Source of the DNA: Corticium candelabrum
Lineage: Eukaryota > Porifera > Homoscleromorpha > Homosclerophorida > Plakinidae
Direction of reading: 5' to 3'
Assembly: GCF_963422355.1 (NCBI RefSeq)
Contig: NC_085095.1
Location: 7,035,327-7,099,326, forward strand
Length of the DNA stretch: 64,000 nucleotides
The notes below the pieces were generated by a model that saw only the letters and a program-made list of their open reading frames with translations, was not told the DNA's origin and searched no databases. The first letter of the stretch is position 1. Each line of letters begins with the position of its first letter. The translations under genes and the position numbers were made by a program. Positions 1 through 11,458 of the stretch are shown here, piece by piece.

Positions 1-60
1 GGGAAAGGAAGGATTGCACCTAATCCAGGGAATATACACACAATGTGAGGAGATAGATTG

Positions 61-331
61 AATCGATTGAGACAGATGGATGGACAGATAGATAGAGAGA
101 CAGAAAGATAGACTTACAGACAGACAGATAGATGGACAGACAGATAGACATACAGACAGATAGATAGACTTACAGACAGACAGATAGATGGACAGACAGA
201 TAGACAGATGGACAGACAGATAGATGGATAGACAGATAGACAGATAGACAGACAGATAGATGGGCAAACGGATAGACAGACAGACAGATAGCACAGATAG
301 ACAGGCAGACAGACACACACATACATACAAA
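61..331. repeat. GATA/GACA-type microsatellite tract
   Basis: An imperfect tetranucleotide tract of GATA, GACA and GATG-like units fills this stretch. It gives artificial open frames on both strands rich in C/L/S/V or D/R/Q, which are not genes. It lies just upstream of a possible exon at 346. Confidence 0.9.
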
Positions 332-345
332 TTATATTTGTGCAG

Positions 346-520
346 GTCTGATGGTTGTGTCGTTCCTCTCAGTCCAACTTGTGATACCAAAGTACATAAC
401 CCACACGGCTACACACTGAACTACAACGGTGAGTCAACCGTCCTACGCACCTTTCAGCCACAGACAACAGACCAACATTTGTATTTCGTCGTAGAGTACG
501 TCGTATATGATGTGAAGCAG
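346..520 (+). CDS. candidate internal exon of an unrecognised gene
   Basis: This is a possible coding exon and I do not recognise the product. A pyrimidine-rich stretch ending TTTGTGCAG precedes position 346 and the segment ends AAGCAG followed by GTGAGA, a strong donor. After one base carried over from the previous exon, 58 codons are open. The encoded piece has balanced composition, with two cysteines near the start ([15 protein letters not shown]) and a tyrosine/valine-rich end ([13 protein letters not shown]), unlike the repeat-derived frames next to it. The rest of the gene would lie beyond the window on the left or be split by introns to the right; the next 350 bases are AT-rich and show no obvious partner exon. 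Function unknown. Confidence 0.4.
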
Positions 521-540
521 GTGAGATGCACGAATGTAAT

Positions 541-1868
541 ACATAACTCCATCTATCAATAAAACAAATAATGATTAATTAGTAACTAATAACTATAATA
601 TAATTAATTATTATTGATATTTAATATAATACAAAATAATATAATTAGTATAAGAATTTGTTGTGTAGTCACTAAAGTGAGTGAGAGTTGGTCGACTAGA
701 ATCCTGATGCATATATACATGCGTACACTGTGTCTGATATGGACAACAGGCATGAGTTTGTTGTGTCTGTCATGATTAGCTAAGACGTGTGTCCTCAATT
801 TAACATGTTTCCATGTTTACAGCATTGTTGATATTGGAGATAAAATATTACAAAATTAATAATTAATTATTTAAATAAATAAAAATTAATTAATTAAATA
901 CATAAATAATTAGAAACATTAAATGCAAATATTGACTTCCATAGACACATGAGGGTGACACGATGTTTTCTTGTAGATCAAGATGCGTTATCTGGTGAAG
1001 CTGAGATTCAATTTCAAATAGCTATCAGCAGTTCAATACAAAACAACTAAACTTTTGTCTTTACTGTATCTTCTATATACACTATTTGTACAATAACTTC
1101 CATTATAATGAGTGTTCATCTTGTAAGAAGAGGCTGAGGTTTGTGTGTCTGTCCTTCCCTCGTGGTGTGATATCATGCTGTACAAGTCGACATAAATGAA
1201 CGTATTGGTGGCTGCTTGACATCCTGCCACATCCAGTCAATGATGAAATATCAGAGATGATCAAGTTGAAGTGAACCTACAGACACGATCAACGTCTCAT
1301 TGGTGTGTATTTGATATACTGAATAATATGTGAGTCAAGAGACACTTAAGTGGTCGATTTATGTTCTAACTATCTTGTGACTGTTTGTGCTCAGTTGTAT
1401 GTCTCTGTTTTTGTATGTCTGTTGCTTGTGTGTCTGTCTGTATTTGTGTTGCTCTACAATTGTTTCCTTTCCACTCACACTCATGCATACACATTTGAAC
1501 TCAACAGATGCACCAACAGTATGTCATCCAACTCAATAATGTTACCTTGTTCTCGGGCAGTTACATCATTGCTTTGCGTGTAATTTCAATCAGTTGTGTC
1601 ATCCTATCAATAACCATCTTGTTCACAAACAATCCACTGTCATCAAAATTTTCTTACTTTCTGATGATATTTCTCCTGGATGATAATCTTCTACATATAT
1701 TGTAGCTGCACACAACAATAAGGCTGTTGGTTCGCAGCAAGCAAAGTGTGTTGTCTTGTTTCTCTTATTTCCCTTTTCCCGTCCACATATAGATAACTAG
1801 TTCTTTATTTCAGAGCAAACAACAATTGTTATGGATACGATTATCACTCTGTATGACTCGTGTTCTAA
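541..1868. other. AT-rich intergenic and 3' flank of ROCO unit 1
   Basis: No convincing gene is seen. The stretch is AT-rich and is the downstream flank of the minus-strand Roc-COR gene. About 600-900 resembles 33180-33470 and about 920-1860 resembles 35530-35870, so the duplicated unit extends beyond the coding exons. The two matching blocks are contiguous here but are separated by about 2 kb in the second unit. Confidence 0.6.
1804..1809 (-). terminator. candidate polyadenylation signal of ROCO unit 1
   Basis: AATAAA on the minus strand about 60 bases past the stop codon of the Death-domain exon. The corresponding place in unit 2 reads GAATAAGAAA, lacking the exact hexamer. Confidence 0.4.
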
Positions 1869-2521
1869 TCAATTTGTGCCAAGCTTAGATTCAATCTCTC
1901 TCCTGACTATTCCTCCCACTCCAGCTTTATCACAAGCGACCAACAACTGCTGAACTGTAGCATGTTGGGTTTGATCTGTCCAGGCTGACAAAACTTTATG
2001 TAATTTCTCTTTGTATGTGTAAAGTTGTCGTTCACACTCCCATAGGACTCTTTCTGAAACACTAAGGTATATACCTAGTTCATGCCAGCGATGTCCAACG
2101 TTTTCAGCTACTATTTCTTTGATGAGTGGAGTGACCCTGTCAGAGTCACCAGGTGGAGTTGTCTTCTCAGATGCTGCATCAGGCAACATCAAGTAACTCA
2201 AATGCTTTTGAGGTTCAGATGGAACGCGAGCAACAAGTAGAGCATCATACAATTCACATGCCATCAATTGGTTGTCTCTTAACTCTAACCACTCACTTAA
2301 TATGCAGAATGCCGGTGCCTGGACAAAACTGGAGTCAGAAATGGTTTGCTGTAGCTTCGATAACGTAGACTGGTCAGTACCAAATATGATACTTGTTAGG
2401 TTACGCAAGGACTCTCCAATATCTACTGCTATCAGTTGGAGATCCATTTGATTTACTGGAGTTGCATGTTTAGAGGACAAAACTTGAGAAAGAGGAATGC
2501 CTTTCTTTACACTTGGACACA
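1869..2521 (-). CDS. LRR-Roc-COR-Death protein, unit 1, exon 3 (two Death domains)
   Basis: This is the last exon, encoding about residues 1805-2021. It holds two six-helix Death-type folds. The first spans about 1830-1904, with a conserved tryptophan in SEWLE. The second spans about 1935-2017 and has the classic pattern VGHRWHELGIYL ... LSAWTDQ ... ATVQQLLVACDKAGV. Death domains recruit signalling partners by homotypic contacts, so this is the likely effector end of the receptor. The acceptor is CATTTAG at 2522 and the preceding intron is only 59 bp (2522-2580). The GAA G|TG junction restores a valine codon in frame. The stop follows GTN. A four-base difference from the unit 2 copy changes the C-terminus there. 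Confidence 0.85.
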
Positions 2522-2580
2522 CTAAATGAATACAAACATATACACTCTACGTGACAAACAGTATTCATACATGTTGTTAC

Positions 2581-4650
2581 CTTCTTTTATTGCTTGCTCA
2601 TGTTTTACCATCTCTGCACTGCATATTCCAGCTACAGTGTCTACTGCAAACGGTCCCCATGTTTCATCTGGTATCAAATAGATACATTGATTGAGGGGAC
2701 ACTTTGTACTCGTAGAAGAACTTCCACTGTAGATGAATCTATCAGGGAGAACACCAGGAACAGACTGGAGAAGATCCTCCATATCTGACACACAACGAAG
2801 AAGAACATGCCACAATCTGCCAACACTGTGATGTGACTTGACTACTCTACCACTGAGACATATAGAGCCAGGTGAAGTATTCTTGCTGCAATTGAAATGC
2901 AAAGTCACTGCACCATAACGCATCAGCAGTCCACTGCTCCAGTGACGGAAAAAATTGGCGTGACGATGACAACGAGCAGACAGTCGTTCAAACAACCCCA
3001 ATGGACAATCATATGCAAATGAGTATTCGACTGCAACTTGCATGACTCCATGTGGTATATCTAGAGGCCAAAGTTTACTAACATCCTCTGGTTTCTCATC
3101 ATTGAGTAACCATGGCAACAACAAGCCAACATTATGTTGTTTTAGCTTAGAAATCATTTCTTTGCAACTGTCTGTTTGCTCTTGAAGACGATTTTGTTCT
3201 ATTGTGTGACCAGATGAATCTGATGTCGGGTTGGTGCAACTTGGCGGAGTTAAAGTGATCTGATGTCTTCCCAAAGCGTGTGCCAGTTCCTGAACTACAT
3301 CATCTGATGAGCCAGTTAGATAACCAAAGTCGAGAGCAAGAAAAAGCTTAATGAACACGTCAACATGACGATCTGCAGTAAGATGGAACTCATTCCACAG
3401 TGCCAGCAGCATAGATATCCTAGCAATTCCATTAAAAACAAGATCTTTTTTCATCTCCTTAAACTTCTGAGGACCTACATCTGCCCCAATAAACCGATAA
3501 TCATATTCTAAAGATTCGTGATCATGTCTGAAAACAGCTTTCAGTAAAGTGACCACAAACGGTGGTACAGGAAAGAGAACTTCTGCTAAAGTCAGGTGAT
3601 GAGAGTAATACAGAATGCTTCCTACCTGGTTCAGATAGTTTAGCAACTCACGACAGCTTTCTTCTGTCAGTCCATGCTCTACACACAGTTGCATTGCATA
3701 AGAGACATCTGTAATGGGGACAGACTTTTGAGGTTTAGAAGTAATCAACTTGTCTTCTACAGTCACCCATGACAACGGCAACTCTGTGTGCAGTGAAGGC
3801 AGCAGCCTTTCATTACCACACAGTTCTCTTAAATGATTCTTCACACTGACCACTCCCTCATGTGTAGCTGCACTCGTCAATAGAACATTTTTTTCAACAG
3901 TTATTCGCTGAAAGTCAAAAAAGTGAAGACGTTCTGATATGTATTTGTTTGGAAAATCACCAGCTGCAATGATTCGTTTCGTTCGATCAATCTCAGCTTG
4001 TCTGATCTTCAAGAATTGACGTAGACAAGTGTCCAGATGTTTACTCCACTTTCTACTCATTTCATCTCTTGACATGTCGACCATCAGATCAACTTTACTG
4101 ACAACAATAGCAATGTGAGCTCTGCTGTTTCTGTCATACACAACTTGCAGGAAATCTGCAATATTTTGTCGAAAACATTGTTGAGTGAACTTATACTGAT
4201 TGCTGTCAACAACAATCAATACCAATGAATTGTCACTGATGAACAGCTGGTTAGTTAGCATGTATGCCCTATGGCCACCACTGTCAATGAGTTTGCATTC
4301 TATTTTATAATCCAGATTCATCACTGTTTCTACTACCCCTATAGTTCTCTCATCGGGTTCTGCCAGAAATGGTTTACCACTCTCCAGTGCTTCAACGAAG
4401 CTTGTTTTTCCTGCCATTGTAATTCCCATCACTAAAATCTTTATTCTGCCACGTCGCACTCCACCCACCGCATTCAGCTCATGGAAATATTCTCTTATAA
4501 AATCAATGCCTTGGCTGCACACTTCAATAGGTGGAAACACTAATGGGCATCCATCCACTTCCAAATTCTCTAGTTTGGAGCTAAAGACGAATTTCTTAGG
4601 AAGATGAGTGACTGAAGTTCCTGATATGTCGACTTCCTTAATTGTGACTT
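2581..4650 (-). CDS. LRR-Roc-COR-Death protein, unit 1, exon 2 (Roc GTPase and COR)
   Basis: This exon encodes residues 1115-1804, the ROCO core. It starts with a last LRR-like stretch (EVTIKEVDISGTSV). The Roc GTPase has the P-loop GITMAGKTS (about 1190-1198), the switch-II DSGG (1237-1240), the guanine-specificity motif SKVD (1299-1302) and a TSA G5-like motif near 1373. COR follows from about 1405. In ROCO proteins Roc binds GTP and COR mediates dimerisation that couples nucleotide state to signalling; MFHAS1 and DAPK1 are known animal relatives with LRR-Roc-COR and Roc-COR-Death layouts. Acceptor TACTTGCAG ends at 4651 and donor GAAG|GTAACA starts the 59-bp intron. All nucleotide-binding motifs look intact. 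The same exon in unit 2 is exactly the same length, 2070 bp. Confidence 0.9.
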
Positions 4651-4999
4651 CTGCAAGTACATACGACAACAATTTGTTAAGCAAAACAAAATATTGAGTG
4701 AACAAGTACATATGGTGTAGACTGAACCCAATAATCATTTTGCATGTAAAGTTTTACAACCAACTTCCAAGAGAGAAAAGGCATTAAAGGCAACTGAGGT
4801 TTTCTCTGAATAAAGCATGCTAGGAGGCACCTAAGTTCATGAAATTAACAGTTACACCACTGGAAAAACCATAACGTGCTAAGAGACAAGGTTTACACTA
4901 TCATATATGTGTATATAGATGGATGTTTTGTCCAAACACGTCCCAACATTTGGTGGAACATTGTCCTATGTCCTACCATCATTTTCCATATTGTGTTAG

Positions 5000-6648
5000 T
5001 GTCACAGGTAAATGAGTCCTTAGCACGCGCTCAGCCGGTCTTTCTGTTAACTCAAGTTGATCTATTTCAAGATATCAGACTGACTAGTTGTAGGAATAAC
5101 GAATGACCGTATACAGCGATGACTATTGGCAGAAAAAACAGCTGACATTCAAGCGGGCGTATGAATTAGCGATTGCACAAGAAACAGCCAAAAAGAATAC
5201 TGCAGAGCTAAAGCAGAAGGAAGCAATGAGTACACCTGGCAACCCAAAAGGAGTGTCCATACACCAGTTACAGAAGCGAGTACCCAAAGCAAGTAACAGA
5301 CCAACTGACAGGATATCCGGTTGTTGTTATCGCTGTGGTAAACAGGGACACAAACAGTTCGAGTGCTGGTTCAAGAACGTCATGTTTCGGTTGTGGCAAA
5401 ATTGGGCATGCGAAGGCTGTTTGTTGCACAATAAGAAAAATGGCTCAGAAAGAGGACAGTGGTAGAGGTACATACAAAATCGGCTACGAGGAGGCGCAGT
5501 CAGATACAAATGAGGACGAGGAGGTTGAGTGGATTAGTGGCAATATTCACACGTTACACAAAGGAAAGAGAAGCCTATGAAGACAACGTTGACTGTACAA
5601 GGACAGCCACTGGAGATGGAAACAAACATGGGAGCGAGTGTCAGTATTGTGAGCAAAGCAACATGGAAGTCAGTCTAGAAGAAAAGGTGAAGCACCATTG
5701 AAAGATACAAAGAAGACTCTGAAGACATATACTGGGGAATCGGTACCTGTATGTGGAAAGCTGAAAGTGTGGGTAGACACTCCAGACGGACGCCGATTGT
5801 CTCTTCCACTTGTTGTAGTGGCAAGCTCTGGCCCGAGTTTATTAGGAAGAGACTGGATTTGACAAGTACAAATTGATTGGAGGCAAACCCTCACCAAGGA
5901 AAAGTGGAAGGGTTATTGTTATTACACAGTGAACTGTTCAATGGGAAGGTGTTACAGAGCAACTTGGAGCAAACGGTACACAAAAAGCAATGGCAACAGA
6001 AACATTTCTACAAGAGTAACCTGAATAGAATGAGAGACCTTTACAACGGGGTGAGAGTCTACGTGCGCAAATACAACAGACGTTGTCCTTGGTAGATGGT
6101 GTAGTTCAGTCGAAAACAGACCCCCTATCATACACTATCAAACTGGAAGATGGGAAGGTAGTCAAACAACATTTAGATCAAATTCGGAAAACCTTACAAT
6201 CACAAACACATGAAAGAGGTAAACCAGAAGACATACTAGTGGAACCAATGCATCCACAGGATAAACCATGTCCAAGAGCAATGGTACCGGTATCGCTGTG
6301 GGAACTCGAACAGTGGCATGTCGCACCAGACTTACCGAGCAACAAAAAGATGGAGTTGACAAACAGATAGAACCATTGCCGGAGATTAGCAGTCGTTCTT
6401 GAAATAGATCAACTGTTAAATCTAAATCGTTGTACTATTACTGATGGCTTCGGGTTGAAATGTTCTGTCAATGTCTGTAGTATTTTGTCGACTGACTTCT
6501 CTTTACGCTTCCACTAAACTTCGTAGAGTTCAATACGTGCGACCTCCAATCACACTTACTAGACTAGCTCTTTGTCTATCAGCGTCGTCTACGCCATTCG
6601 CTGCAGAAGTATTTTTCTAACCTTTCTGCGTAAAGTGGCTATTCCATT
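5000..6648. mobile_element. Gypsy X insertion, copy 1 (deleted, internally inverted)
   Basis: The left edge is GTTAG (4995-4999) followed by an antisense LTR start TGTCACAGG. After about 90 bases this switches to sense gag: two CCHC knuckles near 5330-5430 (CYRCGKQGHKQFEC and a shifted second one), then a protease region about 5700-5870. RT, RNase H and most of integrase are missing: sequence jumps near 5950 directly to the integrase tail (KQWQQKHFYK, GVRVYVRKYNR). From about 6400 antisense gag follows. The right end and second LTR are lost at about 6648, where intron sequence resumes. There are many frameshifts and stops, so it is not functional. Confidence 0.75.
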
Positions 6649-7262
6649 TTTAGAGCATTGAGGCATTACACATAGCAACCGGTTGATACACTAGCAAATA
6701 AGTCAATACAACAATGACTGAATACACCTAGCAACACCTCTGTATTGCAATGGTATGGGAACTTTCATTGTTCTCTGTTCTTCCCTTGGGGAGTTGACAC
6801 GTCAATCAAGAACACTCATCACTTCACAGGTCCATTACTGAGTGTACAATCACGTACATACACCCCAAACTGAAAATCATTCATATTCGGTGCCTTATAG
6901 CTCAAAATGTTTGTTAATAGGATGTGGCAAGAGAGAGGCAACATGCAACAAAACACTTAGAACATGGCAGGATCGACTATACCACAATACCCCTCAACTA
7001 CTCGGGCTTCCCTAAAAATTTACTTGAAGCCCTTGAGTCTTCGGGAATATTTGTCCTATTGTCTCACCGACCATTCTAACTCATATTTAGACCATACATG
7101 AATGTAAAATGAGATATTCTATTTGAAGTTTTCTGGCAGATGGAACAGTTATTTCACATAATACCATGTGGTTTTCAGTTAGTGTACCATGTGGTTTTGT
7201 TCAGTATAATTGCTTATAGAGCACAACGCAAAAATTCCAGAACACCACAATCTACCTTCCAA

Positions 7263-7560
7263 TTATATTCCAAAGTTAAAATTTACTACCACATTTCCAG
7301 AAAAAGCAAAGGTGCCCTTCTCCTTTTTCTTGATTTTAGTCCCTCCAGTTTCAGTATGATTGCCATCTTCGCAGCTACTGATAGTCATCTGCAATTTTAA
7401 ATTATCTTGGTTTTCGTTGCTTTGCGAGGGGCTTGCAATTTTTCTTATACCAGAATATCATGACTGCATGGCACCAGGACTTTTGTACTCCCGTACAGAA
7501 TTGCTTCTGTTTCCAGTTTGTCTCATGATGAGTTGTTCATCCACATTTTGTTAAACAATT
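7263..7560 (-). pseudogene. decayed exon-like block inside intron 1 (copy 1)
   Basis: An acceptor-like stretch TTTTTCGTTCTTACAG precedes position 7560. Downstream a frame encodes GIRKIASPSQSNENQDN, then MTISSCEDGNHTETGGTK, and ends KGTFAFSGNVVVNFNFGI plus stop. One in-frame TGA and one shift separate the parts. The block is kept in the other two copies (44160-44484, 51306-51594), always with GNVVVN near the end. It may be an old alternative C-terminal exon or an unrelated inserted fragment. I recognise no family. Confidence 0.35.
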
Positions 7561-8115
7561 CTGTAAGAACGAAAAACTGTCATGGCCCAATCTTAAACAC
7601 ATGCAAATCGATTTTTGGATTGATCTGTGGTCAATTGGAAGTCTTCAGTATCGTCCAGATCTTCTTGTAGCCATTCTTGAAACAAGCAATCTGACTTGCA
7701 GACAAATGAGACCAGAAAGAACTGCCTTCTGCCATCTTACACGTGCATGCCACTAGCTGTAACTGAAGTAAGCCAACTAAGCCAACTATGTGCTTCAGCT
7801 GCACAGCACGTGTTTGTGTAACTACACGCTTGGCAAAACAGCAACCAGCCCCTGTGTGAATGTCCTGTCATTACTAAAATAATGTGTGGCTGATAAACAC
7901 AGGCATGTACGGTCTAAGTCCCTCGAGACTACCTCTGAAGTGCTGTTAATTGGTCTTGGACTCAACCACATCAGCGCTTCCTCGGCTTCTTCTCGAGGGA
8001 GTTACAGCCGCATTATGCCATAATCCACTCAGTCAGGATATCTGTCCTATACCTAAATGACTATTAGTGGTATCTCTCTCTAGTTATGACAGTCACAAGT
8101 CATACTACTATTTAC

Positions 8116-11100
8116 CTGTATTTGGTACAATTTCTATACCACAATTGCTTAGATCCAATCTCCATAAGTTCAGTCCATTCCATATGTTGTTGGGAAGACA
8201 CAACAATCTCTTGTTACCAGAAAAATTCAACGTTTGTAAATGTTTCCACTGCACACATGAAAATGTGGGAAATACTTTAAGTTTGATTTCTGACAAATCC
8301 AGCTCTTCTGGATCATGAAGATCATTCCATTCAGCTGGTAGATGCTGTATGTTACACCAACTCAAATTTAACTTTTTCAACTTGGTAAGACCTGTACATG
8401 AGACTGTCTGAAGATTCTTGTTCCCAAACAAATCCAGCTCTTCTAGATCATGAAGATCATTCCATTCAGCTGGTAGATGCTGTATGTTACACTCACTCAA
8501 ATTTAACTTTTTCAACTTGGTAAGACCTGTACATGAGAATGTCTGAAGATTCTTGTTCCCAAACAAATCCAGCTCTTCTAGATCATGAAGATCATTCCAT
8601 TCAGTTGGCAGCTGCTGTATGTTACACTCACTCAAATTTAACTTTTTCAACTTGGTAAGACCTGTACATGAGAATGTCTGAAGATTCTTGTTCCCAAACA
8701 AATCCAGCTCTTCTAGATCATGAAGATCATTCCATTCAGTTGGCAGCTGCTGTATGTTACACCTACTCAAATTTAACTTTTTCAACTTGGTAAGACCTGT
8801 ACACGAGAACGTCTGAAGATTTTCGTTCCTAAACAAATCCAGCTTTTCTAGATCATGAAGATTATTCCATTCAGTTGGTAGCTCCTGTATGTTACACTCC
8901 TTCAAATTTAACTGTTTCAACTTGGTAAGACCTGTACATGAGAACGTCTGAAGATTCTTGTTCCCAAACAAATACAGCTCTTCTAGATCATGAAGATCAT
9001 TCCATTCAGCTGGTAGCTGCTGTATGTTACACCCACTCAAATTTAACTGTTTCAACTTGGTAAGACCTGTACATGAGAATGTCTGAAGATTCTTGTTCCC
9101 AAACAAATCCAGCTCTTCTAGATCATGAAGATCATTCCATTCAGTTGGCAGCTGCTGTATGTTACACTCACTCAAATTTAACTTTTTCAACTTGGTAAGA
9201 CCTGTACACGAGAATGTCTGAAGATTCTTGTTCCCAAACAAATTCAGCTCTTCTAGGCCATGAAGATCATTCCATTCAGCTGGTAGCTCCTGTATGTTAC
9301 ACCTACTCAAATTTAACTTTTTCAACTTGGTAAGACCTGTACACGAGAACGCCTGAAGATTTTCGTTCCTAAACAAATCCAGCTCTTCTAGATCATGAAG
9401 ATCATTCCATTCAGCCGGCAGCTGCTGTATGTTACACTCACTCAAATTTAACTTTTTCAACTTGGTAAGACCTGTACATGAGAATGTCTGAAGATTCTTG
9501 TTCCCAAACAAATACAGCTCTTCTAGATCATGAAGATCGTTCCATTCAGCTGGCAGCTGCTGTATGTTACACTCATACAAATTTAACTTTCTCAACTTGG
9601 TAAGACCTGTACATGAGAACGTCTGAAGATTTTCGTTCCCAAACAAATACAGCTCTTCTAGATCACGAAGATCATTCCATTCAGTTGGTAGCTGCTGTAT
9701 GTTACACTCACTCAAATTTAACTTTTTCAACTTGGTAAGACCTGTACATGAGAATGTCTGAAGACTTTTGTTCCCAAACAAATTCAGCTCTTCTAGATCA
9801 TGAAGATCATTCCATTCAGTTGATAGCTGCTGTATGTTACACTCCTTCAAATTTAACTTTTTCAACTTGGTAAGACCTGTACATGAGAATGTCTGAAGAC
9901 TTTTGTTCCATGTCAAATCCAGCTCTTCTAGATCATGAAGATCATTCAATTCAGCTGGTAGCTGGTGTATGTTACACCAATGTAAATTTAACTTTTTCAA
10001 CTTGGTAAGACCTGTACATGAGAATAGCTGAAGATTTCCGTTCCCAAACAAATCCAGCTCTTCTAGATCATGAAGATCATTCAATTCAGCTGGCAGCTGC
10101 TGTATGTTACACCAACGCAAATTTAACTTCTTCAACTTGGTAAGACCTGTACATGAGAATGGCTGAAGATATACGTTGTCTGACAAATCCAGCTCTTCTA
10201 GATCATGAAGATCATTCAATTCAGCTGACAGCTGCTGTATGTTACAGCTAATCAAATTTAACTTTTTCAACTTGGTAAGACCTGTACATGAGAATGGCTG
10301 AAGATTTCCGTTCCCTGACAAATCCAGCTCTTCTAGATCATGAAGATCATTCAATTCAGCTGGCAGCTGCTGTATGTAACACCAACGCAAATTTAACTTC
10401 TTCAACTTGGTAAGACCTGTACATGAGAATGGCTGAAGATTTTTATTCAATGACAAATCCAGCTCTTCTAGATCATGAAGATCATTCAATTCAGCTGGCA
10501 GCTGCTGTATGTTACACTCACTCAAATTTAACTTTTTCAACTTGGTAAGACCTGTACATGAGAATGGCTGAAGATTTTTATTCAATGACAAATCCAGCTC
10601 TTCTAGATCATGAAGATCATTCAATTCAGCTGGCAGCTGCTGTATGTTACACCAATGCAAATTTAACTTTTTCAACTTGGTAAGACCTGTACATGAGAAT
10701 GGCTGAAGATTTTTATTCAATGACAAATCCAGCTCTTCTAGATCATGAAGATCATTCAATTCAGCTGGCATCTGCTGTATGTTACACACACTCAAATTTA
10801 ACTTTTTCAACTTGGTAAGACCTGCACATAAGAATGTCTCAAGATTTCTGTTCCATGACAAATTCAGCTCTTCTAGATCAATCAAGACTGTTGCCTCTCC
10901 TATCATCTCTGTGTTGCAATATTTGAAAGACTGCAGATTGTTGCGTGCCAAATTCACTTTGCACAGTTTCACATTGTCGCACATCATAGACAAAGTTGCT
11001 TGTGTCAAACCACATTCCACCATTTCCACTTCCACAAGAGTACTGGGCAGTTGACATGACATTAGCTCATCAAACAGCAATGGATTGCGACGGTTACCAC

Positions 11101-11458
11101 ACACAGACAAAACCTTAAGACATGGAAGAAGAGAAACAACAGTAGGAGCCTCCTGGAGACCAATGGGTGTAAGCTGCCGTGAGAAGTAGGAAGTTCTGGA
11201 ATCTCGGTAATCACTTGTATGCAAACGAATTTCTTCTAGTTTCCTCAGTTTGGCAATGCCTTCGGGTATAGAGTGTATGTCGTCTGTACAAAGTTTCAAT
11301 ACCTTCAGTCCGCTCGTCTCACATATTTCTTCAGGAAATGCAAACAACTTTGCATCTAGAAGATCCAATTCCAGCCTCTTTTGCTCGTTAACCTTCGGCG
11401 AAAACTCTTCCATCTGTCTAGTTCGCCGACTGACCGCCGCAACGGGAGGAAACGCCAT
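8116..11458 (-). CDS. LRR-Roc-COR-Death protein, unit 1, exon 1 (19 double-LRR cassettes)
   Basis: This single 3,343-bp exon encodes residues 1-1114. The start is ATG at 11458 (MAFPPVAAVSRRT), the first ATG after a conserved promoter block shared with unit 2. No signal peptide is seen, so a cytosolic protein is expected. Residues 1-210 are divergent LRRs. From 211 come 18 exact 45-residue cassettes plus a 47-residue nineteenth, then a 47-residue end cap. Each cassette is two LRRs: LTKLKKLNLxxCNIQQLP and LEELDLxxNxxLQxF. The xx positions lie on the concave face and differ from cassette to cassette, while the frame around them is nearly fixed even at silent sites. Cassettes 1-7 are mostly of the AELNDL type and 8-19 of the EWNDL type, suggesting block expansion. 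The donor is ACAG|GTAAAT at 8116/8115. Confidence 0.92.
8300..10830 (-). repeat. 135-bp tandem cassette array coding for paired LRRs (unit 1)
   Basis: Nineteen head-to-tail 135-bp units are present, in frame. The unit boundary can be followed by the recurring GGTAAGACCTGTACATGAGA on the plus strand. A six-base window between TGTATGTTACA and CAAATTTAAC holds nearly all changes of the first LRR, with forms such as CTCACT, CCTACT, CCAACT, GCTAAT, CTCCTT and CCAATG. Confidence 0.95.

Larger units (their letters stand above)
4651..8115 (-). other. intron 1 of ROCO unit 1
   Basis: Minus-strand intron bounded by ACAG|GTAAAT at 8116/8115 and TACTTGCAG|AAGTC at 4651/4650. Removing it joins ...VPNT to EVTIKEV in frame (phase 1). 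It contains a damaged Gypsy element (5000-6648) and a block at about 6650-8100 that recurs at 43550-45070 and 50740-52400, including an exon-like relic. Short AT-rich sequence at 4740-4999 shows nothing else. Confidence 0.85.

Noticed and set aside
8300..10830. Regular 135-bp repeats that could suggest a CRISPR array or satellite
   Set aside because: The repeats are in frame, code for LRRs without stops, and have no spacers of independent sequence.
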